64,000 nt of DNA, from positions 124,001 through 188,000 of the forward strand of contig SFLH01000001.1 of the NCBI GenBank assembly GCA_004554585.1, given 5' to 3'. Shown here one piece after another: positions 32,890 to 40,312 of the stretch; the first letter of the stretch is position 1, and each line of letters opens with the position of its first letter. The notes beneath the pieces were generated by a model. The model was not told the origin of the DNA and ran no database searches. It was given only the letters and a program-made list of their open reading frames with translations. This DNA comes from Clostridiales bacterium. GTDB taxonomy: Bacteria; Bacillota; Clostridia; Oscillospirales; Oscillospiraceae. A program made the translations under genes and the position numbers.

Positions 32890-33660
32890 TCAGTCCCCTT
32901 TGTATTTCTCCAGAAACTGCTTTGTCCGGGCCTGCTGGGGGTTGCCGAAGACCTCCTCCGGCGAGCCCTCCTCCACCACCAGGCCCCCGTCCATGAAAAG
33001 GACCTGGTCGGCCACGTCCCGGGCAAAGCCCATCTCGTGGGTGACAATGATCATGGTGGTGTGCTGCTCGGCCAGCCCCCGGATCACCTTCAGCACCTCC
33101 CCGGTGAGCTCCGGGTCCAGGGCGGAGGTGGGCTCGTCGAAACACAGAATGTCCGGCTTCATGGCCAGGGCCCGGGCGATGGCCACCCGCTGCTGCTGGC
33201 CGCCGGAGAGCTGGTGGGGGTAGTTGCCCATCCGGTCCTGCAGGCCCATCTGGGCCAGCAAGGCCTCTCCCTCCCGGCGGATGTCCTCCAGGCGCTCGCC
33301 GGTCTTCTCCCCCTTGGCCATGAGCTCCCGGGCCAGGGTGACGTTTTCCAGGGCGGTGTACTGGGGGAAGAGGTTGAAGCTCTGAAAGACCAGGCCGAAG
33401 TGCAGGCGCTTGCGGCGGATCTCGCTCTCTCGCTGGGTGGCCGGGTCACCGGCATCAAAGAGAACCTCGCCGCCCACAGTGATGCTTCCCTTGTCCGGAG
33501 TCTCCAAAAAGTTCAGGCACCGTAGCAGAGTGGTCTTGCCGCTGCCCGAGGAACCAATGATAGCCAGGACCTGGCCGGCCTCCAGGGAGAAGTTGATGTC
33601 CTTGAGGACCTTGGTGGCCCCGAAGCTTTTCTCAATGTGCTGTACGTCTAAGATCGCCAT
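32890..33660 (-). CDS. Amino-acid ABC transporter ATP-binding protein (GlnQ type)
   Basis: The 256-residue protein has Walker A GSSGSGKTTLLRCLNFLE, the PAAT Q-loop motif VFQSFNLFPQYTALENV, signature LSGGQQQRVAIARALA and Walker B ILCFDEPTSALDPE. It drives polar amino-acid uptake with the two upstream gene products. Gene order is binding protein, permease, ATPase on the minus strand. Confidence 0.94.
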   Translation of the reverse strand: MAILDVQHIEKSFGATKVLKDINFSLEAGQVLAIIGSSGSGKTTLLRCLNFLETPDKGSITVGGEVLFDAGDPATQRESEIRRKRLHFGLVFQSFNLFPQYTALENVTLARELMAKGEKTGERLEDIRREGEALLAQMGLQDRMGNYPHQLSGGQQQRVAIARALAMKPDILCFDEPTSALDPELTGEVLKVIRGLAEQHTTMIIVTHEMGFARDVADQVLFMDGGLVVEEGSPEEVFGNPQQARTKQFLEKYKGD

Positions 33661-33671
33661 GGGGACCCTCC

Positions 33672-34490
33672 TTAGCGGAAATAGCTGAGCTTGCGCTCGA
33701 TGAAGTTGAAAAGAATGGTGAGGATGCCCACGAAGATCAGGTAGAACACCCCCGTGTAGAACAGCGGCCAGATGATGCCGCTGGACTTCATGAAGGACTC
33801 GCCGGCCTTGATGAGCTCGGTGACGGCGATGATCCGGGCCAGGGAGGTATCCTTGACCAGGGTGATGATCTCGTTGGACATGGGGGGAACGATGCGCTTG
33901 ATCATCTGCAGCAGCGTGATTTTAAAGAAGATTTGGCGGCGGGTGAAGCCCAGCACCTGGGCCGCCTCCCGCTGGCCCACCGGCACACCCTGGATGCCGC
34001 CCCGGTAGATCACGGAAAAGTAGCAGGCATAGTTGATGACAAAGGCCACCACCGAGGCAGTCATCCGGCCATCGCCGCCCCAGATGTTGTTGTCAAACCA
34101 CAGGCCGGGGCCGTAATAAATGATCATCAGCTGGAGCATCAGCGGGGTGCCCCGGACCACCCAGACGACGATATCCGTCAGCGCGTGCACCGGACGGAAG
34201 GAGGCCAGGGCCTTGACAAACTTGCTGGGCTCCCGCTTATCCGCCAGGCCACTTTCCTCCTCTGTCAAAGCCAGGTTGTCAGAAAGGTCCCGCTCAGCGG
34301 CGGCCTGACCAGGTTCCTCGCTCTTCTTACCCTTTTTGGGCTGAAGCAAGAACCGGAAGGGGGTCCACTTGCTCATGGACCCAAAGGCGATCACCAGCCC
34401 CAGAGGCAGGCCAAAGAGCAGGGTGAGGGCAAACAGCTGGGTCGCCGCGCCCAGGCCGGACAGCAGGGATTGGGTAACAGTCCAAAACAT
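33672..34490 (-). CDS. Amino-acid ABC transporter permease (HisM/GlnP type)
   Basis: The 272-residue PAAT permease has about five helices and the EAA loop GVPVGQREAAQVLGFTRRQIFF. Residues 39-100 are an unusually long charged cytoplasmic insert (KKGKKSEEPGQAAAERDLSDN...) between the first two helices, absent from most family members. Substrate class: polar amino acids. Confidence 0.9.
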   Translation of the reverse strand: MFWTVTQSLLSGLGAATQLFALTLLFGLPLGLVIAFGSMSKWTPFRFLLQPKKGKKSEEPGQAAAERDLSDNLALTEEESGLADKREPSKFVKALASFRPVHALTDIVVWVVRGTPLMLQLMIIYYGPGLWFDNNIWGGDGRMTASVVAFVINYACYFSVIYRGGIQGVPVGQREAAQVLGFTRRQIFFKITLLQMIKRIVPPMSNEIITLVKDTSLARIIAVTELIKAGESFMKSSGIIWPLFYTGVFYLIFVGILTILFNFIERKLSYFR

Positions 34491-34528
34491 GAAAAAAACT
34501 CTCCTCAGTCAATGGGTTTCTAAGCTGT

Positions 34529-34563
34529 CCAAAGGCAGAGAGTCTCAGACTCTCTGCCTTTGG
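34529..34563 (-). repeat. Intercistronic hairpin between binding protein and permease genes
   Basis: Sixteen-base arms (CCAAAGGCAGAGAGTC and complement) around three bases; no T-run. It probably stabilises the upstream binding-protein mRNA and lowers expression of the permease. Confidence 0.7.
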
Positions 34564-34586
34564 AACGATATCACACAGGGGGCAGC

Positions 34587-35420
34587 TTACTTCGCGGCAG
34601 TCACAACCACCTGAGCGTTGCTGCAGTAGGGGTTGGTGCAGGCCATGGAGCTGGTGACCTCGTCGGTGAGGGTCATGCCGTTCCAGACCACGTCAATGCT
34701 CTTGGAGTCCAGCTCCAGGATCTTGTTGTCCCAGTCGATGACCGTGAACTCGATCTGCACGCCCAGGCGCTGGGCCACGATCTTGGCCATGTCGGCGTCA
34801 AAGCCGATCCAGTTGCCGTTCTCGTCCTTATAGTCCATGGGAGCAAACTCGGTGATGCCCACCACGAGGGTGCCCTTCTCCTGGATGTAGGCCACGTCGC
34901 CGCCCTCAGCGGGGGTGAACTCGGTGGCGGCGGGCTGCTCCAGCAGAGCGCCTTCCAGCTTATAGGTGGCGGCCACTTCCTGCATGGTGCCGTCGGCATA
35001 GGTCTCAGCCAGGACGAAGTTGATGAAGTCCACCAGGTCGGAGTCCTGGCGGCAGCCGATGCCATAGTTCTCGGTGGTCAGGCCCTCGCTGTCATAAACC
35101 AGATCGGGGTAGCTGGTGCCCTCGCCGGTCATGGAAGAGGCCATGAGCAGGTCGATGATGGCGGCGTCGGAGGTGCCGGCCTGGACCTCCATGAGGGCGT
35201 CAGCCTGGGAAGCCACCGAGTTGTATTCCCAGCCTTTCTCCTTGGCCACGGCCTCGCCGGCGCTGCCGGCCTCCACGGCGTAGGTCAGGGAAGTGGTTTC
35301 CGTGGTCTCGGTCTGATTATCGGTTCCTTCGGTGTCGGTGGTGGTATCCTGTCCGCCGCAAGCGGCCAGCAGGGTGCAGCACATGGCGGCTGCCAGCAAG
35401 AGTGCAAGTGCTTTTTTCAT
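34587..35420 (-). CDS. Circularly permuted amino-acid binding lipoprotein (SBP_bac_3)
   Basis: This is a 277-residue lipoprotein (MKKALALLLAAAMCCTLLAAC, lipobox LLAAC; Thr-rich linker to about 43). The order of domains is swapped. Residues 44-160 match the second half of a normal SBP_bac_3 (VEAGSAGEAVAKEKG, ADALMEVQAGTSDAAIIDLL, ENYGIGCRQDSDLVDFIN, ADGTMQEVAATYKL). Residues 184-277 match the normal first half (GTLVVGITEFAPMDYKDENG, GFDADMAKIVAQRLGVQIEF, DVVWNGMTLTDE, NPYCSNAQVVV). All strands of a type II binding fold are present once, so it should fold. It heads the ABC operon. Confidence 0.85.
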   Translation of the reverse strand: MKKALALLLAAAMCCTLLAACGGQDTTTDTEGTDNQTETTETTSLTYAVEAGSAGEAVAKEKGWEYNSVASQADALMEVQAGTSDAAIIDLLMASSMTGEGTSYPDLVYDSEGLTTENYGIGCRQDSDLVDFINFVLAETYADGTMQEVAATYKLEGALLEQPAATEFTPAEGGDVAYIQEKGTLVVGITEFAPMDYKDENGNWIGFDADMAKIVAQRLGVQIEFTVIDWDNKILELDSKSIDVVWNGMTLTDEVTSSMACTNPYCSNAQVVVTAAK

Positions 35421-35623
35421 GTTGAACGCTCCATTTCTTCCAGATTTGGGTTTTCTTTTTCCTCGATCGTTTAACACTCTATCGTGGTAAAGTACTAACA
35501 TGATACCACACCCCATGCAGATTGCAAGTCCCTGGTGCGCTTTTCTCAGATTTTTGTCTTTTTCAACAAATTCTCCCTGAGATTTCTCAGGATATCTCAA
35601 CACTTTTCCCGTACATATGCCAA

Positions 35624-35652
35624 TCCCCCCGGCAGCACGCTGCCGGGGGGGA
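35624..35652. repeat. GC hairpin 3' of the CuAO-N/deacetylase-like gene
   Basis: CCCCCCGGCAG-CACG-CTGCCGGGGGG; no T-run. A probable transcript end between two minus-strand genes. Confidence 0.5.
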
Positions 35653-35671
35653 GGAAAGGCAAGGTCATGGC

Positions 35672-36841
35672 TCAATAGCGGGTCTCCCGGGGGGTGAGGA
35701 AGGTGTCTCCGTCCTGACGCAGCTGGCTCAGCACCCCAGCCAGCACGCCGCCGGCCTTCTGGCTGTTCACCAGCAGGCGCAGGCCGGTTTCCTCCTGGCC
35801 GGCGTCCACCAGGGTGTTGTAGGTCGCGGTGGCGTCGCGGATGTTGGTCAGGGTCAGGCTGGGATTCCAGCACAGGTAGCCTGCCTCAGACAGGACCTGG
35901 TCCTCTCCCAGCACAAACCAGGTCTCCTGGCGCAGGATGGCCGCCAGCTGTCTGCTGCCCGTTTTCACGCTCTCCAGCCGCTGCTCCGAGGTGTCCCCCG
36001 CGGGGATCAAACCCACTTTATGGCCCCGGCCGGCGGCCTGGCGGATCTGGTCGGCGCACTGGCCCACGTCCTCTGCCGGGAAAAAGACCACGCTGCTGGC
36101 TCCAACGCCGCTGATGGCGTCCAGCGTGGCGGTGATGTCCTGGTCCGCGTCGGCCCGCACCCCCAGGAACAAGGAGAAGGTGGGCGCGGGCTCCCCATCC
36201 TCTGGGACCTCCGGCGCCACGGGCGTATTGGGGTCGACCGAGGGCGTGGAGGGATTGCCGGAGGAATTCCCTCCGCCGCCGTTGGGGGACTGGCTCTGGT
36301 TTTGGCTGTTGATCTGGCTGCGCATGAGGGAGGCGGCCGCGCTGAGGAAGAGGGAATCGCTGAGCACAGCGTTGCCGTCCTTGATGCGCAGCAGGGGGCC
36401 GTATTCGGTGGTATAGAAGGAGTAGCTCAGGCCGAAGTAGCGGCACACGGCATAGGCGGGCACATAGTAGGTCCCGTTCTGATAGAGAATCTTGCCCGGC
36501 ACGGGGGTCTCCCCGCTGGCAGTCACCGCAGTGCCGCTGGGGATGTTAAAGGTCATGGTTTTGCCGGAGAGGTTATAGACCACCAGGTCATCCCCATTGT
36601 TGGTCAGGCCATAGTAAAGGCCAAAGTTTACCCCGGTCACACTCCGGATGAGGGCGGTCACCGGCACATAGATCCAGCCGTTGTACTGCACGGGCGTGGT
36701 CTGGGTGGACTGCTCGGCCAGGGTGTCGTTGACCGAGAGGAAGAAGAGGTCGCTGGTGGCCGAGGAAGGGATCACCAGCAGGGACAAGGACAGCGCCACC
36801 GCACACAGCAGGCCGAGGGCATTGCGAAGCACTTTTTTCAT
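35672..36841 (-). CDS. Secreted protein: copper-amine-oxidase-N-like domain plus degenerate deacetylase-like domain
   Basis: The protein has 389 residues. A signal peptide (1-29) is followed by a CuAO_N1-like domain (about 35-165: VQYNGWIYVPVTALIRSVTG..FGLYYG, QNGTYYVPAYAVCRYFGLSY), which usually acts in wall or matrix binding. A Ser/Asn/Pro/Gly linker (175-225) leads to a C-terminal domain (230-389). There FSLFLGVRADADQDITATLDAISGVGASSVVFFPAEDVGQCADQIRQAAGRGHKVGLIP follows the polysaccharide deacetylase fold. It lacks the catalytic Asp pair (VRA in place of DDG) and His ligands, so it is probably non-catalytic and binds glycan. This assignment is by pattern. Confidence 0.65.
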   Translation of the reverse strand: MKKVLRNALGLLCAVALSLSLLVIPSSATSDLFFLSVNDTLAEQSTQTTPVQYNGWIYVPVTALIRSVTGVNFGLYYGLTNNGDDLVVYNLSGKTMTFNIPSGTAVTASGETPVPGKILYQNGTYYVPAYAVCRYFGLSYSFYTTEYGPLLRIKDGNAVLSDSLFLSAAASLMRSQINSQNQSQSPNGGGGNSSGNPSTPSVDPNTPVAPEVPEDGEPAPTFSLFLGVRADADQDITATLDAISGVGASSVVFFPAEDVGQCADQIRQAAGRGHKVGLIPAGDTSEQRLESVKTGSRQLAAILRQETWFVLGEDQVLSEAGYLCWNPSLTLTNIRDATATYNTLVDAGQEETGLRLLVNSQKAGGVLAGVLSQLRQDGDTFLTPRETRY

Positions 36842-37184
36842 CTTCCACTCTCCTTTCTGGGCACATCGAAAACCGCGCCGCGAAATTCGCTTCTGGTTAT
36901 TTTGGCATTATACCATGTCCCCTCGCCTTTTTCAACGCGTCCGCGGGACTTTTCCCGCCGCCGGGGGACAGTGAGCAGAGGGCAAGGCAGCCCCGGACAA
37001 CGGGCAGCCGGCCCCCATGGAGGGGAAGGCTCCTCCCCTCCCTCTCCGGCCCATCCGCCCATCTTTCCCAGAAAACTCCCTTCGTCAACTTGACAATGGG
37101 CGCAAGGTCACTATAATAAGTAGGGACCCACGCGAACATACCCATTGGGTATCCAGTCGTCCAAAGAACGGAGTGGTAAATCTC
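36842..37184. other. 343-base gap with the promoter of the exonuclease gene
   Basis: The only clear signal is TTGACA (37090-37095), 16 bases, TATAAT (37112-37117) on +. A small hairpin ATACCC-ATT-GGGTAT follows in the 60-base leader. No gene or RNA is apparent in the rest. Confidence 0.7.
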
Positions 37185-38252
37185 ATGGCGCTTTCCGACA
37201 GTCAGCCCCTGCCCCTTTCCCCCAACCAACACGTGGACTTCGTGGCCATCGACTTTGAGACCGCCACCGGCAATCCCAACAGCGCCTGCGCTGTGGGCCT
37301 GGCCTTTGTGGTGGGTCTGGAGGTGGTCGCCACCACCCACCACCTGATCCAGCCGCCCGGCAACCGCTATGACCAGGGCAACATCCACGTCCACGGCATC
37401 TATCCCGAGGACACCGAGCATGCCCCGGATTTTCTCACCGTCTGGCAGCAGCTGCACCCCATGCTGGAGGGAAAGGCCCTCATCGCCCACAACGCCCGGT
37501 TTGACATGTCGGTCATCAAGGCCTCTTTGGCCGCCTATGGCGACCCCTATGTGCGCCAATACGCCCAGTTCAAATACATCGACAGCATCGCCATGGCCCG
37601 GGATCTGGTCCCTGGCCGGAAGAACCTGGCCGCTTGCGCCCAGGCCCTGGGCATCGACCTCAAGCGCCACCACAACGCCGAGTGCGACGCCGCCGCCTGC
37701 GCCCAGATCGCCATCGCCTGCATCAAGGCCGCCGGCTGCCTGAACCTGGGGGAGTTTTGCTTCTCCCAGCCCCACATCCGCATCCAGGAAGTGGGTGACC
37801 TGCCCCTGCCCGTTGCCCAGCCTCAGCTGGGCAAACCGGCCCACAAGCCCCCCCGCCGGGTCCCCTCCGTCCGGGCTCGAGACGTACACCCCAGAGACGT
37901 GCACCCTCAGGTGACCTTCTTTGACCCCAGCCACCCCCTGTATCAGAAGTCCCTGGTCTTTACCGGCGAACTGTCCATCGACCGGCGGGACGCCATGCAG
38001 CGGGCGGTGAACGTAGGGGCCGTGATCAAGACCGCCGTCTCCCGCCGCACCGACTTTTTGGTGATCGGCCGGCAGTACAACGGCCCCGACGGCCAGGCCA
38101 CCGTGAGCAACAAGGAGCTCAAGGCCAGGGCCATCATCGCAGAGGGGAAGAGCTCCCTGACCCTGCTCAGCGAGCGGGAGTTTGTCCGCCTGCTCCAGAG
38201 CTCTGTCCGTCAGCCTGCCGCGGCCTCCCGCCGGGCTGCCGCCAGCAAATGA
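37185..38252 (+). CDS. DEDDh 3'-5' exonuclease with C-terminal BRCT domain
   Basis: The 355-residue protein has a DnaQ-like domain (about 15-185) with the DEDDh residues in VAIDFETA, HNARFDMSV and HHNAECDAAACAQ. A BRCT domain (about 250-330) reads LVFTGELSIDRRDAMQRAVNVGAVIKTAVSRRTDFLVIG. The layout is that of DNA polymerase III epsilon-like/BRCT nucleases probably involved in repair. ATG 37185 is preceded by CGGAGTGG; the frame's earlier ATG is upstream of the promoter. Confidence 0.9.
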   Translation: MALSDSQPLPLSPNQHVDFVAIDFETATGNPNSACAVGLAFVVGLEVVATTHHLIQPPGNRYDQGNIHVHGIYPEDTEHAPDFLTVWQQLHPMLEGKALIAHNARFDMSVIKASLAAYGDPYVRQYAQFKYIDSIAMARDLVPGRKNLAACAQALGIDLKRHHNAECDAAACAQIAIACIKAAGCLNLGEFCFSQPHIRIQEVGDLPLPVAQPQLGKPAHKPPRRVPSVRARDVHPRDVHPQVTFFDPSHPLYQKSLVFTGELSIDRRDAMQRAVNVGAVIKTAVSRRTDFLVIGRQYNGPDGQATVSNKELKARAIIAEGKSSLTLLSEREFVRLLQSSVRQPAAASRRAAASK

Positions 38253-38302
38253 GGCTCTGCCAAGGGGCGCAAAAATTTTTTGCCGAGTTTTGAAAAAAAG
38301 GC

Positions 38303-38331
38303 TTGCATTTTTCTTTTGGATGTGCTAGTAT
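38303..38331 (+). promoter_or_regulatory. Promoter of tRNA-Arg
   Basis: TTGCAT (38303-38308), 17 bases, TAGTAT (38326-38331), 22 bases before the tRNA. Confidence 0.65.
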
Positions 38332-38352
38332 GTATAAGCTGTCAGTTGACGC

Positions 38353-38429
38353 GCGGCAGTAGCTCAGTTGGATAGAGTAACTGGCTACGAACCAGTAGGT
38401 CGGGGGTTCGAGTCCCTCCTGCCGTACCA
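38353..38429 (+). tRNA. tRNA-Arg (anticodon ACG)
   Basis: Complete cloverleaf: acceptor GCGGCAG/CTGCCGT, D-arm TAGCTCAGTTGGATAGAG, anticodon stem CTGG/CCAG with loop CTACGAA, T-loop GGTTCGAGTCC, encoded CCA. A34 would be deaminated to inosine. Confidence 0.96.
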
Positions 38430-38430
38430 G

Positions 38431-38463
38431 CGCCCTGAGACCCTGTGGTCTCAGGGCGTTTTT
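38431..38463 (+). terminator. Terminator of tRNA-Arg
   Basis: CGCCCTGAGACC-CTGT-GGTCTCAGGGCG followed by T5. Confidence 0.92.
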
Positions 38464-38475
38464 GGATTTTCCCAC

Positions 38476-38515
38476 AAAAAACCCCGGCTCCCTGTTCTAG
38501 GGGAGCCGGGGTTTT
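38476..38515. terminator. Bidirectional terminator beyond tRNA-Arg
   Basis: AAACCCCGGCTCCC..GGGAGCCGGGGTTT with T4 on + and T5 on -. A second strong hairpin (GGGCAGCCCTGG and complement) lies at 38528-38557, just 3' of the Cys-rich gene. Confidence 0.8.
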
Positions 38516-38593
38516 CGCGCTGCCGTAAGGGCAGCCCTGGGTCCTCCAGGGCTGCCCGCTGCCGGCGCTGGGCGCTGGGCTATGGTACCTGGT

Positions 38594-38770
38594 TCAGCAG
38601 CCGCAGCCGCAGTCACAGTTGTTGCCGCAGCCATTGCCGCAGCCGCAGTTGTTGCCGCAGCTGCAGCCACCGCCGCAGTTGCTGCTGCCGCAGCCGCCGC
38701 AGCAGAAGATCAGGATCAGGATCAGAATGATCCACAGGCAGTTGTTGCCACCCCAACCGTTGTTACACAT
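38594..38770 (-). CDS. Gly/Cys-rich mini-protein with one membrane helix
   Basis: The 58-residue protein has a short N-tail (MCNNGWGGNN), one hydrophobic helix (CLWIILILILIFCC), and a tail made almost only of Gly, Cys and Asn (CGGGCSCGNNCGCGNGCG...), 17 Cys in all. GGAGG lies nine bases before ATG 38770. Upstream is ACA-N15-CATAAGATG, a sigma-K-like pattern. A late-sporulation coat or crust role with disulfide or metal cross-linking is an inference. Confidence 0.7.
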   Translation of the reverse strand: MCNNGWGGNNCLWIILILILIFCCGGCGSSNCGGGCSCGNNCGCGNGCGNNCDCGCGC

Positions 38771-38818
38771 AGACAAATACCTCCTGTGAGAGATGGAGAC
38801 CGTCGGGCGATCTCAGTC

Positions 38819-38845
38819 CATCTTATGCCACAGGTGCCTGAATGT
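38819..38845 (-). promoter_or_regulatory. Possible sigma-K-type promoter of the Cys-rich gene
   Basis: On the minus strand AC, 16 bases, CATAAGATG (38827-38819), compared with the sigma-K pattern AC-N16/17-CATAnnnTA. The last -10 base differs. Confidence 0.4.
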
Positions 38846-38875
38846 GCCTTCCCGGGTGGCAGGAAAATTTTCTCC

Positions 38876-39502
38876 TCAGCTCCGCCCGTCGGGGGGCGCC
38901 TCCCCCCGGATGAGGAGGCTGGGCTTGCAGCACAGGTCCTCCAGGTCCGACATGGTGGCCGCCGGCAGCTTCAGGGCGCCGCCGCACTGGGCGCAGAAGA
39001 TCTCTACGGAGCTGTAGTTCACCTGCAGCTTCCACTCCTTGCTGCCGCAGGTGCAGGAGATGCCGCCCCGGCGGCCGATGTCCCGCAGCTCCCCCAGGAT
39101 CTCCTCCATCACTAGGTCGTTGAGGAAGGTCCCCTGGGCCCCTGCCTCGGACTCCAGCACGTCCAACGTCTCCTCCAGCCGCTTCATGGCGGCGAAGACG
39201 GGCTCCTCCTGGCCCACATAGCAGCAGTCCAGGCCGGAGTTGGCACAGGAAAAGGCCAGGGTTTTTTCGTTGAGAAAGGCTGCCGTGGAGCAGGTCACCG
39301 TATGCTCCTGCTCGCAGAACAGGCAGGGCACCGTCAGCCGCACCTGGTCCCCCATGAGGGCCACGTCGATGGCGGACTTGCCGCAGGGGCAGGGCAGGCG
39401 GCTGCCAGAAGCCGCCAGTTGAAAGACCGACCGTTCCAGGATCACCGGCTGCCGGCAGACCGGGCAGAGGAACGCAATGGTCCGCTTGGTATCTTCGATC
39501 AT
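38876..39502 (-). CDS. Multi-zinc-ribbon protein, unknown function
   Basis: The 208-residue soluble protein has Cys pairs CPVC (about 14), CPCG (about 38), CLFCEQEH (about 59), CTCG (about 150) and CAQCG (about 171). They suggest two or more zinc ribbons at the ends with an acidic helical middle. GGAGG lies before ATG 39502; the longer frame is not credible. I do not recognise a named family. Confidence 0.7.
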   Translation of the reverse strand: MIEDTKRTIAFLCPVCRQPVILERSVFQLAASGSRLPCPCGKSAIDVALMGDQVRLTVPCLFCEQEHTVTCSTAAFLNEKTLAFSCANSGLDCCYVGQEEPVFAAMKRLEETLDVLESEAGAQGTFLNDLVMEEILGELRDIGRRGGISCTCGSKEWKLQVNYSSVEIFCAQCGGALKLPAATMSDLEDLCCKPSLLIRGEAPPDGRS

Positions 39503-39617
39503 AGAAAACCACCTCCGTGGCGCGTGTTTGCCGCCCCCGCCGGGCGGGGGCACGGCCGCACCGGCTCTATTATAGCACGTGGGGCCCCTGGGGAACAGAG
39601 AAACTTTTTCCCATCCC

Positions 39618-39646
39618 TTGCCCTTTGGTCCCGCGTGGGATATACT
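39618..39646 (+). promoter_or_regulatory. Promoter of the phosphodiesterase gene
   Basis: TTGCCC (39618-39623), 17 bases, TATACT (39641-39646). Confidence 0.65.
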
Positions 39647-39673
39647 GGGAGAATCTACCGGGAGGTGTCCTCC

Positions 39674-40213
39674 ATGAAACGACTGATTGCATCCGATCTC
39701 CACGGCTCGGCCCATTTCTGCCGGCAGCTGCTGGACCTGTATCGCCAGGAGGGGGCAGAGCAGCTGGTCCTGCTGGGCGACCTGGCCTACTCCGGCTCCT
39801 ACGACCCCCGCTACGAATACGACCCGGCCGAGGTCATCCGCCTGCTCAATCCCCTGGCCGGGGAGATTCTGTGGGTGGAGGGCAACTGCGACTTCGGCGT
39901 GTCCGCCCTGGGCCCCCGGTTTGCCGGCCACCCGGGGTATCTCATAGACTGCTGGGAGGGGCGCACGGTCTTCCTCACCCACGGCCACCGGTACGGCCCT
40001 CAGAATCCCCCGCCCCGGGGCAGCGCCCAGATTCTGCTCTTCGGCCACACCCATGTGCCCGCCTGGGGCTGGATGGAGGACCTCTTTTGTGCCAATCCCG
40101 GCTCGGTCTCTCTGCCTAGGGGCCGCTCGGACCACAGCTGTCTGCTCTACGAGGATGGCGTCTTCCGCTGGCTGACCTTAGAAGGAGAGGAGTTTCACTG
40201 GGAAGCGCTCTAA
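39674..40213 (+). CDS. yfcE: YfcE-type metallophosphodiesterase
   Basis: The 179-residue calcineurin-like enzyme has every metal motif: ASDLHGS, LLGDLAY, EGNCD, LTHGH and FGHTHVP. The Cys in GNCD is characteristic of the YfcE/MJ0936 group, which hydrolyses phosphodiesters in vitro. GGAGGTG lies before ATG 39674. It is monocistronic. Confidence 0.9.
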   Translation: MKRLIASDLHGSAHFCRQLLDLYRQEGAEQLVLLGDLAYSGSYDPRYEYDPAEVIRLLNPLAGEILWVEGNCDFGVSALGPRFAGHPGYLIDCWEGRTVFLTHGHRYGPQNPPPRGSAQILLFGHTHVPAWGWMEDLFCANPGSVSLPRGRSDHSCLLYEDGVFRWLTLEGEEFHWEAL

Positions 40214-40256
40214 TGTTTCCGTCCCCCGCAGCAGGCCTGAAAAGGAGAACCAAACA

Positions 40257-40306
40257 GAAAACCGCCCTGGCCGGACAGTTGTGGCGTCCGGCCAGGGCGG
40301 TTTTTC
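40257..40306. terminator. Bidirectional terminator
   Basis: AAAACCGCCCTGGCCGGAC and its complement, T5 on + and T4 on -, between yfcE and the CoA-disulfide reductase gene. Confidence 0.92.
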
Positions 40307-40312
40307 GCTGCA

